Counted from the stretch's first letter, positions 1-8,083 are shown. The stretch is DNA of 64,000 bases from Sinosporangium siamense (GCF_016863435.1 NZ_BOOW01000030.1:62001-126000), one strand, 5' to 3'. Program-made: numbers and translations. The notes: a model not told the origin generated them from the letters alone.

Positions 1-648
1 GAGGAAACGCATGAAGTGAACCGCTGGTGTGCCCTCCTGGACTGGCACGGCGTTCCTGCCGATCCACAGGAGCTGGCTCTTATCCCCCCACCGCCGTGGC
101 GGTCGGCCGGCCATGTGGTCATCCATCCGGGAGCGGCATATGCGGCCAGGCGCTGGCCCGCAGAACGATTCGCGGAGGTCGCCACTGCCCTGCACGCGCG
201 ATACGGAACAGCGATCTTGATCACCGGGTCGTCGACAGAGCACCACATCGGATCCTCCGTCGCCGATCTGGCCGGACTGCCGCGACAGTGCGTGATGGCG
301 GGCTTGACGGATCTCACGACCCTGGCGGCAATCGTCGGATCGGCATCGCTTGTTATCTGCGGGGATACCGGAGTGGCGCACCTCGCCTCCGCACTCGGCG
401 TGCCGTCGGTAGTGCTCTTCGGTCCGGTCTCGCCCTCCCGGTGGGGACCGCCTCCCGGCGGGCCCCACCGCGCATTGTGGGCGGGAAAGCAGGGTGACCC
501 CCACGGGAAATACATCGACGAGGGTCTACTGCGCATTGATGTGGAGGAGGTGATGGCCGCGGCATCGGAACTCATGGAACCTCGATGTACGGCACTGCCC
601 CGTGAGAGGCGCCGCCGCACGTCGAGCGGGATCAACCGTCCAGCCTGA
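1..648 (+). CDS. Glycosyltransferase family 9 (heptosyltransferase-like), 3' part
   Basis: This is the C-terminal half of a GT9 (ADP-heptose:LPS heptosyltransferase-like) enzyme, which transfers a sugar from a nucleotide donor. The frame is open to the first base and reads '[10 protein letters not shown]' before the first possible start (GTG at 16). That segment is typical of the middle of GT9 proteins (about 350 residues), so the gene begins outside the window. Visible family features are the strand-loop '[14 protein letters not shown]', the 'ITGSSTE' segment and the donor-site motif '[23 protein letters not shown]'-like region. The epimerase gene starts 16 bases later, so the two are probably co-transcribed for a sugar conjugate. 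The true substrate cannot be read from the sequence. Confidence 0.85.
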   Translation, partial: EETHEVNRWCALLDWHGVPADPQELALIPPPPWRSAGHVVIHPGAAYAARRWPAERFAEVATALHARYGTAILITGSSTEHHIGSSVADLAGLPRQCVMAGLTDLTTLAAIVGSASLVICGDTGVAHLASALGVPSVVLFGPVSPSRWGPPPGGPHRALWAGKQGDPHGKYIDEGLLRIDVEEVMAAASELMEPRCTALPRERRRRTSSGINRPA

Positions 649-664
649 CGACGAGGGGGAGCTT

Positions 665-1639
665 ATGAGGGCCGTCGTGACCGGAGGAGCCGGTTTCCTG
701 GGATCGTATCTATGCGAGAGCCTGGTCGAGCGCGGTGCCGAAGTGATCTGCATGGACAGTCTTCTGACCGGGTCGCCGCACAACGTCGAACATCTGCTGC
801 GCCTCCCAAGTTTTCAGCTTCTGGAATGCGACCTTACGGGCTTCGTCCATGTCCCTGGGGACGTGGACTTGGTGATGCACTTCGCCTCTGCGGCCTCTCC
901 CCTCGATTACCAGCGCTACCCCATAGAAACCCTGAAGGTCGGCAGCATAGGCACGTTGCACGCGCTGGGGCTCGCCAGAGAGAAGGGAGCCAGATTCGTC
1001 CTGGCTTCGACCAGCGAGGTGTACGGTGATCCGCTGGAACATCCTCAGCGCGAGACATATTGGGGCAACGTTAACCCTATCGGACCTCGCAGCATGTATG
1101 ACGAGGCCAAGCGCTTCGCGGAATCGCTGACCACGGCATATCGCAACTCCCACGGCGTCGACACGGGCATTGTGCGGATCTTCAACACCTACGGTCCTCG
1201 AATGCGTCCGCACGATGGGAGAGCTATCCCGACCTTCATCAATCAGGCCCTCGCCAACGAGCCGATCACAGTTGCCGGCGACGGACGGCAGACTCGTTCC
1301 ATCTGCCATGTCGACGATACAGCCGCCGGAATTCTCGCTCTAGTCGACAGCGATGTCTCCGGACCGGTCAATATCGGCAATCCCACGGAAGTCTCCATGA
1401 TCGAACTTGCGACGATCATTAGGGAATTGGCGGAATCGTCCTCGCCCATACGGTTCGTCGAACGCCCTGTCGACGATCCGGCGGTACGCCGTCCGGATAC
1501 CACGCTGGCGGAGACGCTACTCGGATGGCGGCCTAAGGTAGATCCCATTACCGGGCTTCGCCGTACGATCCGCTGGTTCGCCGAGGAGGCGGCGGGCGTG
1601 GAGGCAAAGCCAACATGGAGCACGTCAACGGCCTTTTAG
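665..1639 (+). CDS. NAD-dependent epimerase/dehydratase, UDP-glucuronate decarboxylase-like
   Basis: This is an extended short-chain dehydrogenase of 324 residues. It has the N-terminal Rossmann motif GGAGFLGS, the catalytic Tyr/Lys pair in 'YDEAKR', and the segment '[14 protein letters not shown]' with 'GDGRQTRS', which is characteristic of UDP-glucuronate decarboxylases (UDP-xylose synthases). Expected chemistry is oxidation at C4 of a nucleotide sugar with decarboxylation or epimerisation, in the cytoplasm. The start at ATG 665 is chosen because a GA-rich ribosome site (650-660) precedes it and the Rossmann motif follows directly. It is linked to the upstream glycosyltransferase. Other members of the family (dTDP-glucose 4,6-dehydratase, GDP-mannose epimerase) are less likely. 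Confidence 0.85.
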   Translation: MRAVVTGGAGFLGSYLCESLVERGAEVICMDSLLTGSPHNVEHLLRLPSFQLLECDLTGFVHVPGDVDLVMHFASAASPLDYQRYPIETLKVGSIGTLHALGLAREKGARFVLASTSEVYGDPLEHPQRETYWGNVNPIGPRSMYDEAKRFAESLTTAYRNSHGVDTGIVRIFNTYGPRMRPHDGRAIPTFINQALANEPITVAGDGRQTRSICHVDDTAAGILALVDSDVSGPVNIGNPTEVSMIELATIIRELAESSSPIRFVERPVDDPAVRRPDTTLAETLLGWRPKVDPITGLRRTIRWFAEEAAGVEAKPTWSTSTAF

Positions 1640-1772
1640 GAACGAGGAGCAGCGGCCCGTAGGTGTCTTCGCGAATTAGGTGGGACGGAACCTCTTCGAC
1701 GCTGCCGGGCGCCACTCCAGTTTTGCCCTGCCTCCCACATCCTTAGGGCCGGAGGGGCTAAACTCGCAAATA

Positions 1773-1805
1773 GTGAGCTCCGTCCGGGCTGCGAACGGAG
1801 CTCAC
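1773..1805. terminator. Stem-loop after the sugar operon
   Basis: An 11-bp perfect inverted repeat (GTGAGCTCCGT / ACGGAGCTCAC) with an 11-base loop lies 134 bases after the epimerase stop. There is no T tract, as is usual for actinomycete hairpin terminators. The rest of the 336-base gap 1640-1975 holds nothing I recognise. Confidence 0.5.
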
Positions 1806-1975
1806 GCTCCATGAGCGACTCGACGAGCACCGGCGCCGATTCCGCGCTATCGGCGAAATGGACGGTGGCGGCTACCCTGGCAGCCCGTCCGACCTAATAG
1901 TTTGATGTTCACAGCGATCTGCATGAGATTGATATTGACGAGACAGCACACCAGTGATTAATGGGACATTAGCCG

Positions 1976-2308
1976 CTACCAGTCCAAAGTGGTGACCAAT
2001 TCGGTGCCCGGCCCGCTTCCGTTTCTTCGATCGAACTCCAGCAGCCTCTTCAATGACCCGTGGGCGAAAGCCAGCGAGAGCCCGCCACCGGCGACCTCTG
2101 CGCGCCGATGCATAGCAGCCAGCAGGGCGGTCCCCTGATAGTCGCAGGAGTCGAGATTGGCGGCGTCCACCACGATTCGACTGCTGTGTTCCAGCGCCTC
2201 CTCCACCACCAGAGAAAGTATGGGCGCCGACAGCTCCTCCAGGTCGCCTCGTAGCACCAGCAGGCAGAATCCCGGATAATAAGCTATCTTAACTCCCAAT
2301 GCTTTCAT
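1976..2308 (-). CDS. STAS-domain protein (anti-sigma factor antagonist-like)
   Basis: A 110-residue single STAS domain. The core pattern 'RIVVDAANLDSCDYQGTALL' resembles the strand-loop-helix of anti-anti-sigma factors, where a Ser/Thr after the Asp is phosphorylated by a partner kinase. Here the Asp-Ser-Cys-Asp sequence offers Ser as the candidate site. The open frame extends upstream, but ATG at 2308 is preceded by GGAG at 7-base spacing and gives a domain-sized product. No anti-sigma kinase lies next to it, so its partner must be encoded elsewhere. The role in the general stress cascade is inferred from the fold only. Confidence 0.7.
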   Translation of the reverse strand: MKALGVKIAYYPGFCLLVLRGDLEELSAPILSLVVEEALEHSSRIVVDAANLDSCDYQGTALLAAMHRRAEVAGGGLSLAFAHGSLKRLLEFDRRNGSGPGTELVTTLDW

Positions 2309-2458
2309 CAGAATCTCCGCAGAAGAGCGCGCATCTTCCACTCTGCTTGGAGCCGGTGGCCCTCCACATCCCACTGCGCGGGCGACTGCAACACTGCACC
2401 TCCACATGGACCCTTCGCGATCCGGTTTACGTGGCGAATTACGTGAGGGCATGCATTC

Positions 2459-3472
2459 TCAAGTACGGCCCAGCAGTCGGATGACGGCTCGTTCGGCTTC
2501 GCCGTGAGTGGCCATGACTCCGCCGGGGACGTCCTTGCCGAGCTTGGGCAGTATCGCCGCTATCGTGCGGCCCTCCTCGTATAGGTCGATCAGCCGGGGA
2601 TCCACATATGACGCCCGGGCCAGGGCAGGTGTGTTACCCAGGTAGTCGGCGACCTCCGCCATGACCCGGGCGACGGCGCGCTTGCGCGTCCGGGGCGAGT
2701 CGGCGGGCGAGGAGACCGCCAGCCCTACCGCGGCGAGCACGGTCGCGTGCCAGGTCCGGAAGTCCTTGGCCGTGACCTCCTCGCCGAACAGGTCCTGCAG
2801 GTAGGCGTTGATGTCGTCGCTGCGCACGTCGTGCCATTTGCGATGAGACCAGTAGCGCAGCAGCCCGGCGCGGGCGGGTCCGCGTCGGCGGAGCGATCGG
2901 ATGATCTGGCACACCACGGGGTCGGAGATCACCTGGACCCGCTTACGGCCGCCCTTGGCGGGATAGGTGAAGACCACTTCCCCTTGGCTGCAGCGGGCGT
3001 GTTCACAGCGCAGTGTGGCCAGGCCGTAGGTGTCGTTGTCGTCGGCGTAGCGCTCACCGCCGATGCGGAAGGATCCCAGGTCAAGCAGTCTGACCGCCGT
3101 TGACAGCACCCGGTCGCGACTCAGGCCCCGGCCGCGCATGCGCTCGGCGAGCACGCGCCGGATACGCGGAAGGCGGGTGGCCATGTCGCGGACGTGCTCG
3201 TACTTCGCCAGATCCCGCTTTCTGCGCCATTCGTCGTGGTAGCGGTACTGCAGGCGGCCGGCTTGGTCGTATCCGACGGCCTGGATGTGGCCTCGAGGAG
3301 ACGGGCAGATCCACACCGAGGTCCAGGCGGGCGGAATCACCAGGTCCTTGACACGCTGGAGGTCCTCGGGGTCGGTGAGTGTCTGCCCCGAGGGAGTCGT
3401 GTAGCTGAACCCGTGACCGCGGCGGTGGCGGGTGATGCCCGGCGCCGATCGGTCGCTACGTGTGAGTCGCAT
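2459..3472 (-). CDS. DNA topoisomerase IB (eukaryotic/poxvirus type)
   Basis: A type IB topoisomerase relaxes supercoils through a 3'-phosphotyrosine intermediate. The 337-residue protein has the N-terminal beta-rich domain ('DLVIPPAWTSVWICPSPRGHIQAVGYD'-like region), the catalytic domain with 'FRIGGERYADDNDTYGLATLR', 'KDFRTWHAT' and the active-site tyrosine in 'SYVDPRLIDLYEEG' (about residue 289). Conserved Arg/Lys/His residues of the tyrosine-recombinase-like pocket are present. The start at ATG 3472 removes an unconserved 58-residue upstream extension, but its ribosome site is weak. Such enzymes are common accessory genes in actinomycetes, usually stand-alone, as here. Confidence 0.9.
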   Translation of the reverse strand: MRLTRSDRSAPGITRHRRGHGFSYTTPSGQTLTDPEDLQRVKDLVIPPAWTSVWICPSPRGHIQAVGYDQAGRLQYRYHDEWRRKRDLAKYEHVRDMATRLPRIRRVLAERMRGRGLSRDRVLSTAVRLLDLGSFRIGGERYADDNDTYGLATLRCEHARCSQGEVVFTYPAKGGRKRVQVISDPVVCQIIRSLRRRGPARAGLLRYWSHRKWHDVRSDDINAYLQDLFGEEVTAKDFRTWHATVLAAVGLAVSSPADSPRTRKRAVARVMAEVADYLGNTPALARASYVDPRLIDLYEEGRTIAAILPKLGKDVPGGVMATHGEAERAVIRLLGRT

Positions 3473-3543
3473 GATCAAACCCGGATATGGCGGCGGGTTC
3501 TTCCCTCCGTTTGATTGCGCCCAGTTCTCGGTCCATGCCGTTT

Positions 3544-3670
3544 TCAGGTCTTGCCACGGCCGCTCATCGCGTCCCGCATGCGGTCCACCAGGCCGCTGGG
3601 CCTTTCGTCGGCCACGCCGACGCGTCCTCGCAGGCCAGATGGCCATACCCGCCGCACTTGGCGGAAAAAC
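3544..3670 (-). pseudogene. Deletion remnant of a hemerythrin-domain gene
   Basis: On the minus strand the last 18 codons before the stop (at 3544) read 'SGLVDRMRDAMSGRGKT'. This is nearly identical in protein and DNA to the C-terminus of the intact hemerythrin gene at 33861-34430 ('TGLVDRMRDTISGRGKD'). Upstream, 3625-3670 matches the promoter region of that gene (GGTTTTTC, then GGGTATGGCCATCTG). Promoter and tail are now about 20 bases apart instead of about 690, so the bulk of the gene has been removed by an internal deletion. The tail may still sit in some reading frame, but no hemerythrin fold remains. Confidence 0.7.
3645..3670 (-). promoter_or_regulatory. Sigma-B/SigF-type promoter of the deleted hemerythrin paralogue
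   Basis: The minus strand reads GTTT (3670-3667), 16 bases, then GGGTAT (3650-3645). This matches the actinobacterial sigma-B/SigF-family consensus GTTT-N14-16-GGGTA. The same arrangement occurs before the intact paralogue at 33675. Confidence 0.6.
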
Positions 3671-3704
3671 CGCGCTTCCGCATCTGTTGGGGGGCCGGCG
3701 GCGA

Positions 3705-3854
3705 TCAGGTGTCGAAGGCGCTCAGCGCGCCCGGCCCGGCGAGCAGGACGAGCCCGACCAGCGCGGCCCCTCGCAGGCGGCGATCGCCGCCCCGCGCGAT
3801 CACCGTGTAGACGCCGCCGACGACCAGAAAGACGATCCATAACAGAGTTCCCAT
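3705..3854 (-). CDS. Small two-helix membrane protein
   Basis: A 49-codon frame starting at ATG 3854. It encodes two hydrophobic stretches ('LLWIVFLVVGGVYTVIA' and 'GAALVGLVLLAGPGALSA') separated by a basic loop RGGDRRLR, ending AFDT. This is the layout of small actinomycete membrane proteins of unknown function. There is no clear ribosome-binding site, so the start is uncertain. I do not recognise the family. Confidence 0.4.
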   Translation of the reverse strand: MGTLLWIVFLVVGGVYTVIARGGDRRLRGAALVGLVLLAGPGALSAFDT

Positions 3855-4143
3855 ACTGGGCCCATGCCCACAAACCTCTCATACATTCAAAGCCACTTCA
3901 GCACCCATCAAACCGGCGGTAGGGGGGCCCGAGCCGTGTGAGGGCCGCCCGAGCGGGTAGGCGGCCATGAGCGAGGCGTCCCTCCGCTCCTTGCGGCCGG
4001 GCAGCAGCCCGATGCCTGGGCGGCGGAGACTTCGCCAAGACCACACCCGGCCCCGGCGCGGCGGCCCGCCCTTCATGCCCCGGTCCCGATAGGAAGAGAC
4101 CGGGGCCGCTTCTGGTCCCCCTCCCATCCGAAGGGCGCCCTTG

Positions 4144-4452
4144 ATGATCACACAGAGCGAACCGGACGAGCACGGGCTGGTCACCGTCGTGTTCACGCTG
4201 CCGGCCGGCACGAGCGGCCATGTATCAGTGGTCGGCGACTTCAACAACTGGGACCCGCACACCGACCCCATGGGGCCAGGCCCCGGCGACCGGCCCACCG
4301 CCGTCGTGCAGATCCCCTACGGCAGCACCGTCGTTTTCCGCTACCTGGCCGAAGGCGGCCTGTGGTTCGACGACCCCGAGGCCGACTCCCACGACGAGCG
4401 CGGCGGCGTCCTGCTCGTCGGCGCCGCCCCCCAGGCGGGACCCGTCTGGTAG
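4144..4452 (+). CDS. Glycogen-binding (CBM48/AMPK-beta-like) domain protein
   Basis: A 102-residue single-domain protein of the isoamylase-N/AMPK-beta carbohydrate-binding type. Diagnostic pieces are 'VSVVGDFNNWDPHTDPMGP', 'VVQIPYGSTVVFRYLAEGGLWFDDPEADSH', with the WD and aromatic residues that contact alpha-glucans. In larger enzymes this domain precedes a glycoside hydrolase; here it stands alone, as in several actinomycete 'isoamylase early set' proteins. TTG at 4141 directly before ATG 4144 is an alternative start. AAGGG at about 4129 serves either. Confidence 0.75.
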   Translation: MITQSEPDEHGLVTVVFTLPAGTSGHVSVVGDFNNWDPHTDPMGPGPGDRPTAVVQIPYGSTVVFRYLAEGGLWFDDPEADSHDERGGVLLVGAAPQAGPVW

Positions 4453-4466
4453 GTCACCTGCCCTGA

Positions 4467-4695
4467 GCGCCCGCTGGAGGGCCCGGTTTCCCGCCCGACC
4501 TGCTCGCGGACCTGCGCGACGGACAAGCGCAGCGCTTCCGCACCGGACGGACCGAACGCGGCCGAGGGCACGGACTCGGCCTGACCACCGCGCTCGGCCA
4601 TGCCCGCATCATCGGCGCCGCCCTCCAGTTCGCCAACCCCCCGTGACGGCGGCGCGAGCGTCACTATCACCCTGCCCGGCACACCACCCGGCACC
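4467..4695 (+). pseudogene. C-terminal fragment of a sensor histidine kinase, frameshifted
   Basis: The frame after the stop at 4464-4466 reads 'GPGFPPDLL', then 'RFRTGRTERGRGHGLGLTTA', then 'IIGAALQFANPP'. These correspond to the G1 box, the linker, the GHGLGL G2 box and the last strand of a HATPase_c domain. A run of six C (about 4635) then puts the ending 'DGGASVTITLP' into the next frame. The kinase N-terminus, phospho-acceptor His and N box are missing. This is gene debris, not a functional kinase. Confidence 0.6.
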
Positions 4696-4794
4696 GGACC
4701 AATAGCCCGCCGCGGGATTCACGGCACGTGCGCTGAATATGGCTCCCCAGGCACCCCTGCCGGTCGCGGCCCCATCGCCGTATTCTTTCCGGGC

Positions 4795-5538
4795 ATGACC
4801 TTTCGTGGCACCCCCCGGCCGCGTCCACGTTGGCACCATGCGCAGACCGAGCTGGACGACTTCGCGATCGTCAGCTACCGGGTGCCCGCCGATGCGCTCG
4901 CCCGGCACCTGCCCACCGGGTTCGCCCCGATGAAATTCGCCTTCGACGACGGCCAGGACGCTCTTGTCTCCGCCGTCGTCTTCCGGGACCGGGACTTTCA
5001 TTTCCGGTTCTGCCCACCGGCGGCCATCACATGCGGACAGATCAACTACCGCGCCTATGTCACCGCGTACGGTGACCCAGGCGTGTGGTTCTTCGGCACC
5101 AGCCTGGATCACCCCCTGGTCGCGATCCCGCGGCACCTGTGGGGCATGCCCTGGAGGCGCGACCGCATCCACATCGAGGCCGATTGGAACGGCACCCCGG
5201 CACGCTGGCGATTGAACGCCGGGGGCGCCACCTGCGAGGCGAAGGAGCTTTCCGAGCCGCCCGCGAAGCTTCCCGGTTTCACCGGCCAGTCACACTGGAT
5301 GGAACTGCTCACCCACCCCACCCGGGGCTGGTACCGCCGCCGGAACAGGCAGGTGGGCACCTATAGCATCTGGCATCCGCCGATGCGCCCACGGCATTTC
5401 ACGGCCGGCTCCGCGCGTTTTCCGGTTTTCGAGCGCCTCGGCTTGACCACCTCGGAAACGCCGGCGCACTCGGTCCTGATCCAGCCCCGACTGCACTTCG
5501 ACATCCACACCCCGCCCCGCCGCTTCCGCCCGGCTTAG
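4795..5538 (+). CDS. DUF2071 (YqjF-type) family protein
   Basis: A 247-residue cytoplasmic protein of the DUF2071 family, whose biochemical role is not established. Family features are the opening 'WHHAQTELDDFAIVSYRVPADALARHLPTGF', the central 'NYRAYVTAYGDPGVWFFGTSLDHPL' and the distal 'IWHPPMRPRHFTAGSARFPVFERLGL'. The start at ATG 4795 is chosen because the family homology begins there. The same frame is open upstream but contains the histidine-kinase debris. It converges on map, with 47 bases between the two stops. Confidence 0.75.
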   Translation: MTFRGTPRPRPRWHHAQTELDDFAIVSYRVPADALARHLPTGFAPMKFAFDDGQDALVSAVVFRDRDFHFRFCPPAAITCGQINYRAYVTAYGDPGVWFFGTSLDHPLVAIPRHLWGMPWRRDRIHIEADWNGTPARWRLNAGGATCEAKELSEPPAKLPGFTGQSHWMELLTHPTRGWYRRRNRQVGTYSIWHPPMRPRHFTAGSARFPVFERLGLTTSETPAHSVLIQPRLHFDIHTPPRRFRPA

Positions 5539-5585
5539 AGCCTGTGACGAGAGGTCGCCAGACCGTCGGCATTTGCCGGCGATGG

Positions 5586-6371
5586 CTACTCGACAGTGTT
5601 CTCCGATTCACGGCGGGTGAGCACCAAGGGGGCGTCCTCGGTGATGGCGATCGTGTGCTCGGAGTGGGCCGTGCGTGAGCCGTCCGCCGACCGGATGGTC
5701 CAGCCGTCGGGGTCGTAGACGATCCGGTCGGTCGTGCGGGCGAACCAGGGTTCGAGCGCGAGGGTCAGGCCCGGCCGGAGCGGATAGCCGCGCCCTGCCT
5801 TGCCCTTGTTGGGAACGTGGAGATCCTCGTGCATGGTGCGGCCGATGCCGTGGCCGCCGAACTCGGTGTTGACGGGATAGCCGTAGTCGCGGGCCACCGC
5901 CCAGATGGCCGCCGAGATGTCACCCAGGCGGTTGCCCGGACGGGCCGCCTCGATCGCCGCCTCCAGTGCTTCCTCGGTGGCGCGAATGATCCGCAGGTCC
6001 TCCTCGGCGGCGGTGCCGACGACGACCGTGCGGGCCGAGTCGGCCACCCAGCCGTCGATGCCGACCGCGATGTCCGCACTGAGCACGTCGCCGTCGCGCA
6101 GTTTGTAGTCGTGGGGCAGGCCGTGCAGGACGGCGTCGTTGACCGACAGGCAGATGACGTTGCGGAACGGGCCGCGTCCGAAGGAAGGGGCGTAGTCCCA
6201 GTAGCACGACTCCGCTCCGCGCCGTTTGATCATGCCGCGCACGTGGTGCTCCAGGTCCAGGAGGTTGACGCCCACGTCGGCGAGCCGGCCGACCTCGGAG
6301 AGCACCTCGGCGACGAAACGCCCGGCCACGTGCATGCGTTGGATCTCCGCAGGTGTCTTCAGTTCGATCAC
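5586..6371 (-). CDS. map: Type I methionine aminopeptidase
   Basis: It removes the initiator methionine from nascent proteins, using two metal ions in a pita-bread fold. The 261-residue length fits type Ia enzymes. Metal ligands are visible in 'DGDVLSADIAVGIDGWVADSART' (two Asp), 'FGGHGIGRTMHEDL' (His) and the C-terminal Glu residues in 'LALEPWF' and 'SEHTI'. There is no N-terminal zinc-finger extension. It is transcribed away from an XRE regulator, and paired palindromes lie between the two starts. Actinomycetes usually carry several map copies, so this one is probably an accessory, locally regulated paralogue. Confidence 0.93.
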   Translation of the reverse strand: MIELKTPAEIQRMHVAGRFVAEVLSEVGRLADVGVNLLDLEHHVRGMIKRRGAESCYWDYAPSFGRGPFRNVICLSVNDAVLHGLPHDYKLRDGDVLSADIAVGIDGWVADSARTVVVGTAAEEDLRIIRATEEALEAAIEAARPGNRLGDISAAIWAVARDYGYPVNTEFGGHGIGRTMHEDLHVPNKGKAGRGYPLRPGLTLALEPWFARTTDRIVYDPDGWTIRSADGSRTAHSEHTIAITEDAPLVLTRRESENTVE

Positions 6372-6394
6372 GAATACCTCGCATCACAGGGTGT

Positions 6395-6442
6395 TGGTAT
6401 AGTTATACCAGCAACCTAACGCTTGCCGGTAAAGTAATACCA
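6395..6442. promoter_or_regulatory. Paired operators between map and the XRE gene
   Basis: TGGTATAGTTATACCA (6395-6410) is a perfect palindrome with a 2-base centre. A second, imperfect copy, CGGTAAAGTAATACCA, lies at 6427-6442. Their centres are 32 bp apart, about three helical turns, so a dimer on each could interact on one DNA face. They sit 16 bases before the XRE start and 24 bases before map, which suggests control of both genes by the adjacent regulator. Confidence 0.6.
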
Positions 6443-6458
6443 GCCCTATCCTGGGCGC

Positions 6459-6728
6459 ATGGTCCGCCAACCGCTCACACCTGAGCAGATCGAAGCCGGC
6501 AGGCGTCTCGGCGCCCTGCTGCGCCGCGCACGAGCAGGACGCGACCTAGCGGAAGTCGCGCACGCGGCCGGCATCTCACCGGAAACCCTGCGCAAGATCG
6601 AGACCGGACGGCTGCCCTCCCCCGGATTCGGCACGATCGTCTGCCTCGGCGAGGCACTCGACGTGCCGGTTGAGGAGTTGGCGGCCATCTGGCGCGGCAA
6701 CGACCTGCCGCTGGAAGCCGTCTCGTAG
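6459..6728 (+). CDS. XRE-family helix-turn-helix regulator
   Basis: An 89-residue protein consisting almost only of a lambda-Cro/CI-type HTH. 'LGALLRRARAGRDLAEVAHAAGISPETLRKIETGRLPSPGFGTIVCLGEALDV' holds the five helices, with the recognition helix at SPETLRKIE. It is short, with no ligand-binding domain, so it probably acts as a simple dimeric repressor on the twin palindromes just upstream and on divergent map. The last codons adjoin an alpha/beta-hydrolase remnant on the other strand. Confidence 0.85.
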   Translation: MVRQPLTPEQIEAGRRLGALLRRARAGRDLAEVAHAAGISPETLRKIETGRLPSPGFGTIVCLGEALDVPVEELAAIWRGNDLPLEAVS

Positions 6729-6765
6729 CGGCTGCCGCGCCCGCTCGCGGAGTCCCGGCGGACAC

Positions 6766-6915
6766 CCGCAGCCCGTGGCCCGCGATGTCCACGGCGAGGG
6801 CCGTGCGCCCGGAGCCCGTCACCCGGGTCAGCACCTCGCTTCAGCACCACGTGCCGTGCCAGAAACCGTGCAGAAAGAGGACAGGGGTAGATCTTCCTTC
6901 CGTCACTCCGAACAT
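6766..6915 (-). pseudogene. Alpha/beta-hydrolase N-terminal stub with in-frame stop
   Basis: From ATG 6915 the minus strand reads 'TPVLFLHGFWHGTWC', a TGA, then 'SEVLTRVTGSGRTALAVDIAGHGLR'. Both parts match the start of an alpha/beta hydrolase (strand-HG oxyanion loop, then the D.xGHG segment). The TGA stands where Trp is expected (TGG to TGA). Homology ends near 6766, so nucleophile and acid-base residues are absent. Upstream TTGGAGC resembles a ribosome site, implying a once-real gene. Confidence 0.6.
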
Positions 6916-6941
6916 GCTCCAACTCAAGGCGCAGGGTGTCC

Positions 6942-7529
6942 TCACTGCGCCTTCCGGCTCGAACGATGCTGACGGTAGTGGCGGGCGGCTCTGGCACGGT
7001 TGCCGCAGGCGACTGAGCACCACTCCTGCCGATGATGTTCCTTGACGAAATAGAGCACGCAGCGGGGAGCCTGGCAGGCGCGCAACTCGGCCAGGTCCGG
7101 CCCGGTGAGGAAGTCGATCGCCGCCGTGGCCAAGACCGCGCGCAGCCGTACACCCGCGCCGGGCCGCCCCGCCGCGACCGTGCGCCGCTCCGGCCGCCCC
7201 TCCGCGGGCCAGTCGAGCTGCCTGGCCCAGGGGGCGGCGAGGGCGGCCTCGTTGACCAGCGCGAGCGCCTCGCGGGCGGGCGGCAGGCTGTCGGCATCAG
7301 CGCTGCTCGGCGGCGCGGGCGCCACCGCACGGGCGAACAGCGCCCGTACGGCCCGGCGCAGCTCGACCACCTCCAGGCGGACGAACTCGGTCACATCAAC
7401 CCGGTCGACGGCGGCCTCGGCGGCATGCTCAAGCACCCACCGGGCCAGACCATCCGAATCCGCCAGAGTGTCGACGAGACCGCTGGAATCGGCTCTGACA
7501 GTGCTGACGAACTCCAGCGCGATGGACAT
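6942..7529 (-). CDS. CGNR zinc-finger (ABATE domain) protein, putative regulator
   Basis: A 195-residue protein with an N-terminal ABATE-type helical domain (start 'MSIALEFVSTVRADSSGLVDTLAD') and a C-terminal CGNR zinc finger. The finger is 'CQAPRCVLYFV', then 'WCSVACGNRARAARHYRQH', supplying four Cys and the name-giving CGNR. Members are considered stress-related transcription regulators that may bind a small ligand in ABATE. It lies 44 bases downstream of the HPP gene in the same direction, so it could be the last gene of that operon. A weak inverted repeat ACACT/AGTGT (7553-7571) precedes it. Confidence 0.8.
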   Translation of the reverse strand: MSIALEFVSTVRADSSGLVDTLADSDGLARWVLEHAAEAAVDRVDVTEFVRLEVVELRRAVRALFARAVAPAPPSSADADSLPPAREALALVNEAALAAPWARQLDWPAEGRPERRTVAAGRPGAGVRLRAVLATAAIDFLTGPDLAELRACQAPRCVLYFVKEHHRQEWCSVACGNRARAARHYRQHRSSRKAQ

Positions 7530-7573
7530 CCTCCAATCCTAACGCATATATGACACTTTCCCCGTTAGTGTGC

Positions 7574-8083
7574 TCACCAGTAGACGGGGTACCGGGCCCC
7601 TCGCCCGCGAGCCCCCACGATGCCGACCGCCACGAGCACGACCGAGGCGGCCATCAGCAGGGCCAGGAACGACAGGATCGGCGGCGAGGTCAGCACCACG
7701 AGCACCGCACTGGCGGCGGCGGGCGAGTGCGGCACACGCACGAGCTGCATCACGCCCAGCGCCAACCCCCCGGCCAGCGCGGCGGCCCACATCGACCCGC
7801 CGAGCACGGTGAGTACGGCGAAGCCCGTCAGCGCCGAAACGAACTGCCCGCCGACCACGCTGCGCGGCTGGGCCAGCGGCAACGCGGGGGCGCCGGCGAC
7901 CAGGGCCATGCTCGCCGCCAGCGGCGGGACCAGCAGGACCTGGTCGAACAGCACCCCCAAACCGGCCAGAACCGTCAACGCGAGCGTACTGGTGAGCGTG
8001 GCCGCGCCGATTTCCCATATCGGGGGACGCGGCGGGGCCACACGATCCTCCCTCCCCGCGCGTGAACGCGCCGACGGCCTCAC
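7574..8083 (-). CDS. HPP-family membrane protein
   Basis: A 169-residue integral membrane protein with four or five hydrophobic segments. The HPP-family signature (HPPAGA in reference members) appears as 'PHSPAAAS'. The family is implicated in nitrite or anion movement in plastids and cyanobacteria, but the bacterial role is open. Its start overlaps the ferredoxin stop by four bases (ATGA), so translation is coupled. The operon context (VOC, PPOX flavoprotein, ferredoxin) suggests membrane-linked redox or detoxification work rather than a lone transporter. Confidence 0.75.
   Translation of the reverse strand: MRPSARSRAGREDRVAPPRPPIWEIGAATLTSTLALTVLAGLGVLFDQVLLVPPLAASMALVAGAPALPLAQPRSVVGGQFVSALTGFAVLTVLGGSMWAAALAGGLALGVMQLVRVPHSPAAASAVLVVLTSPPILSFLALLMAASVVLVAVGIVGARGRGARYPVYW

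Noticed and set aside
3879-4298. 139-codon minus-strand frame overlapping the CBM48 gene start
   Set aside because: Low-complexity and antisense to a recognisable domain.
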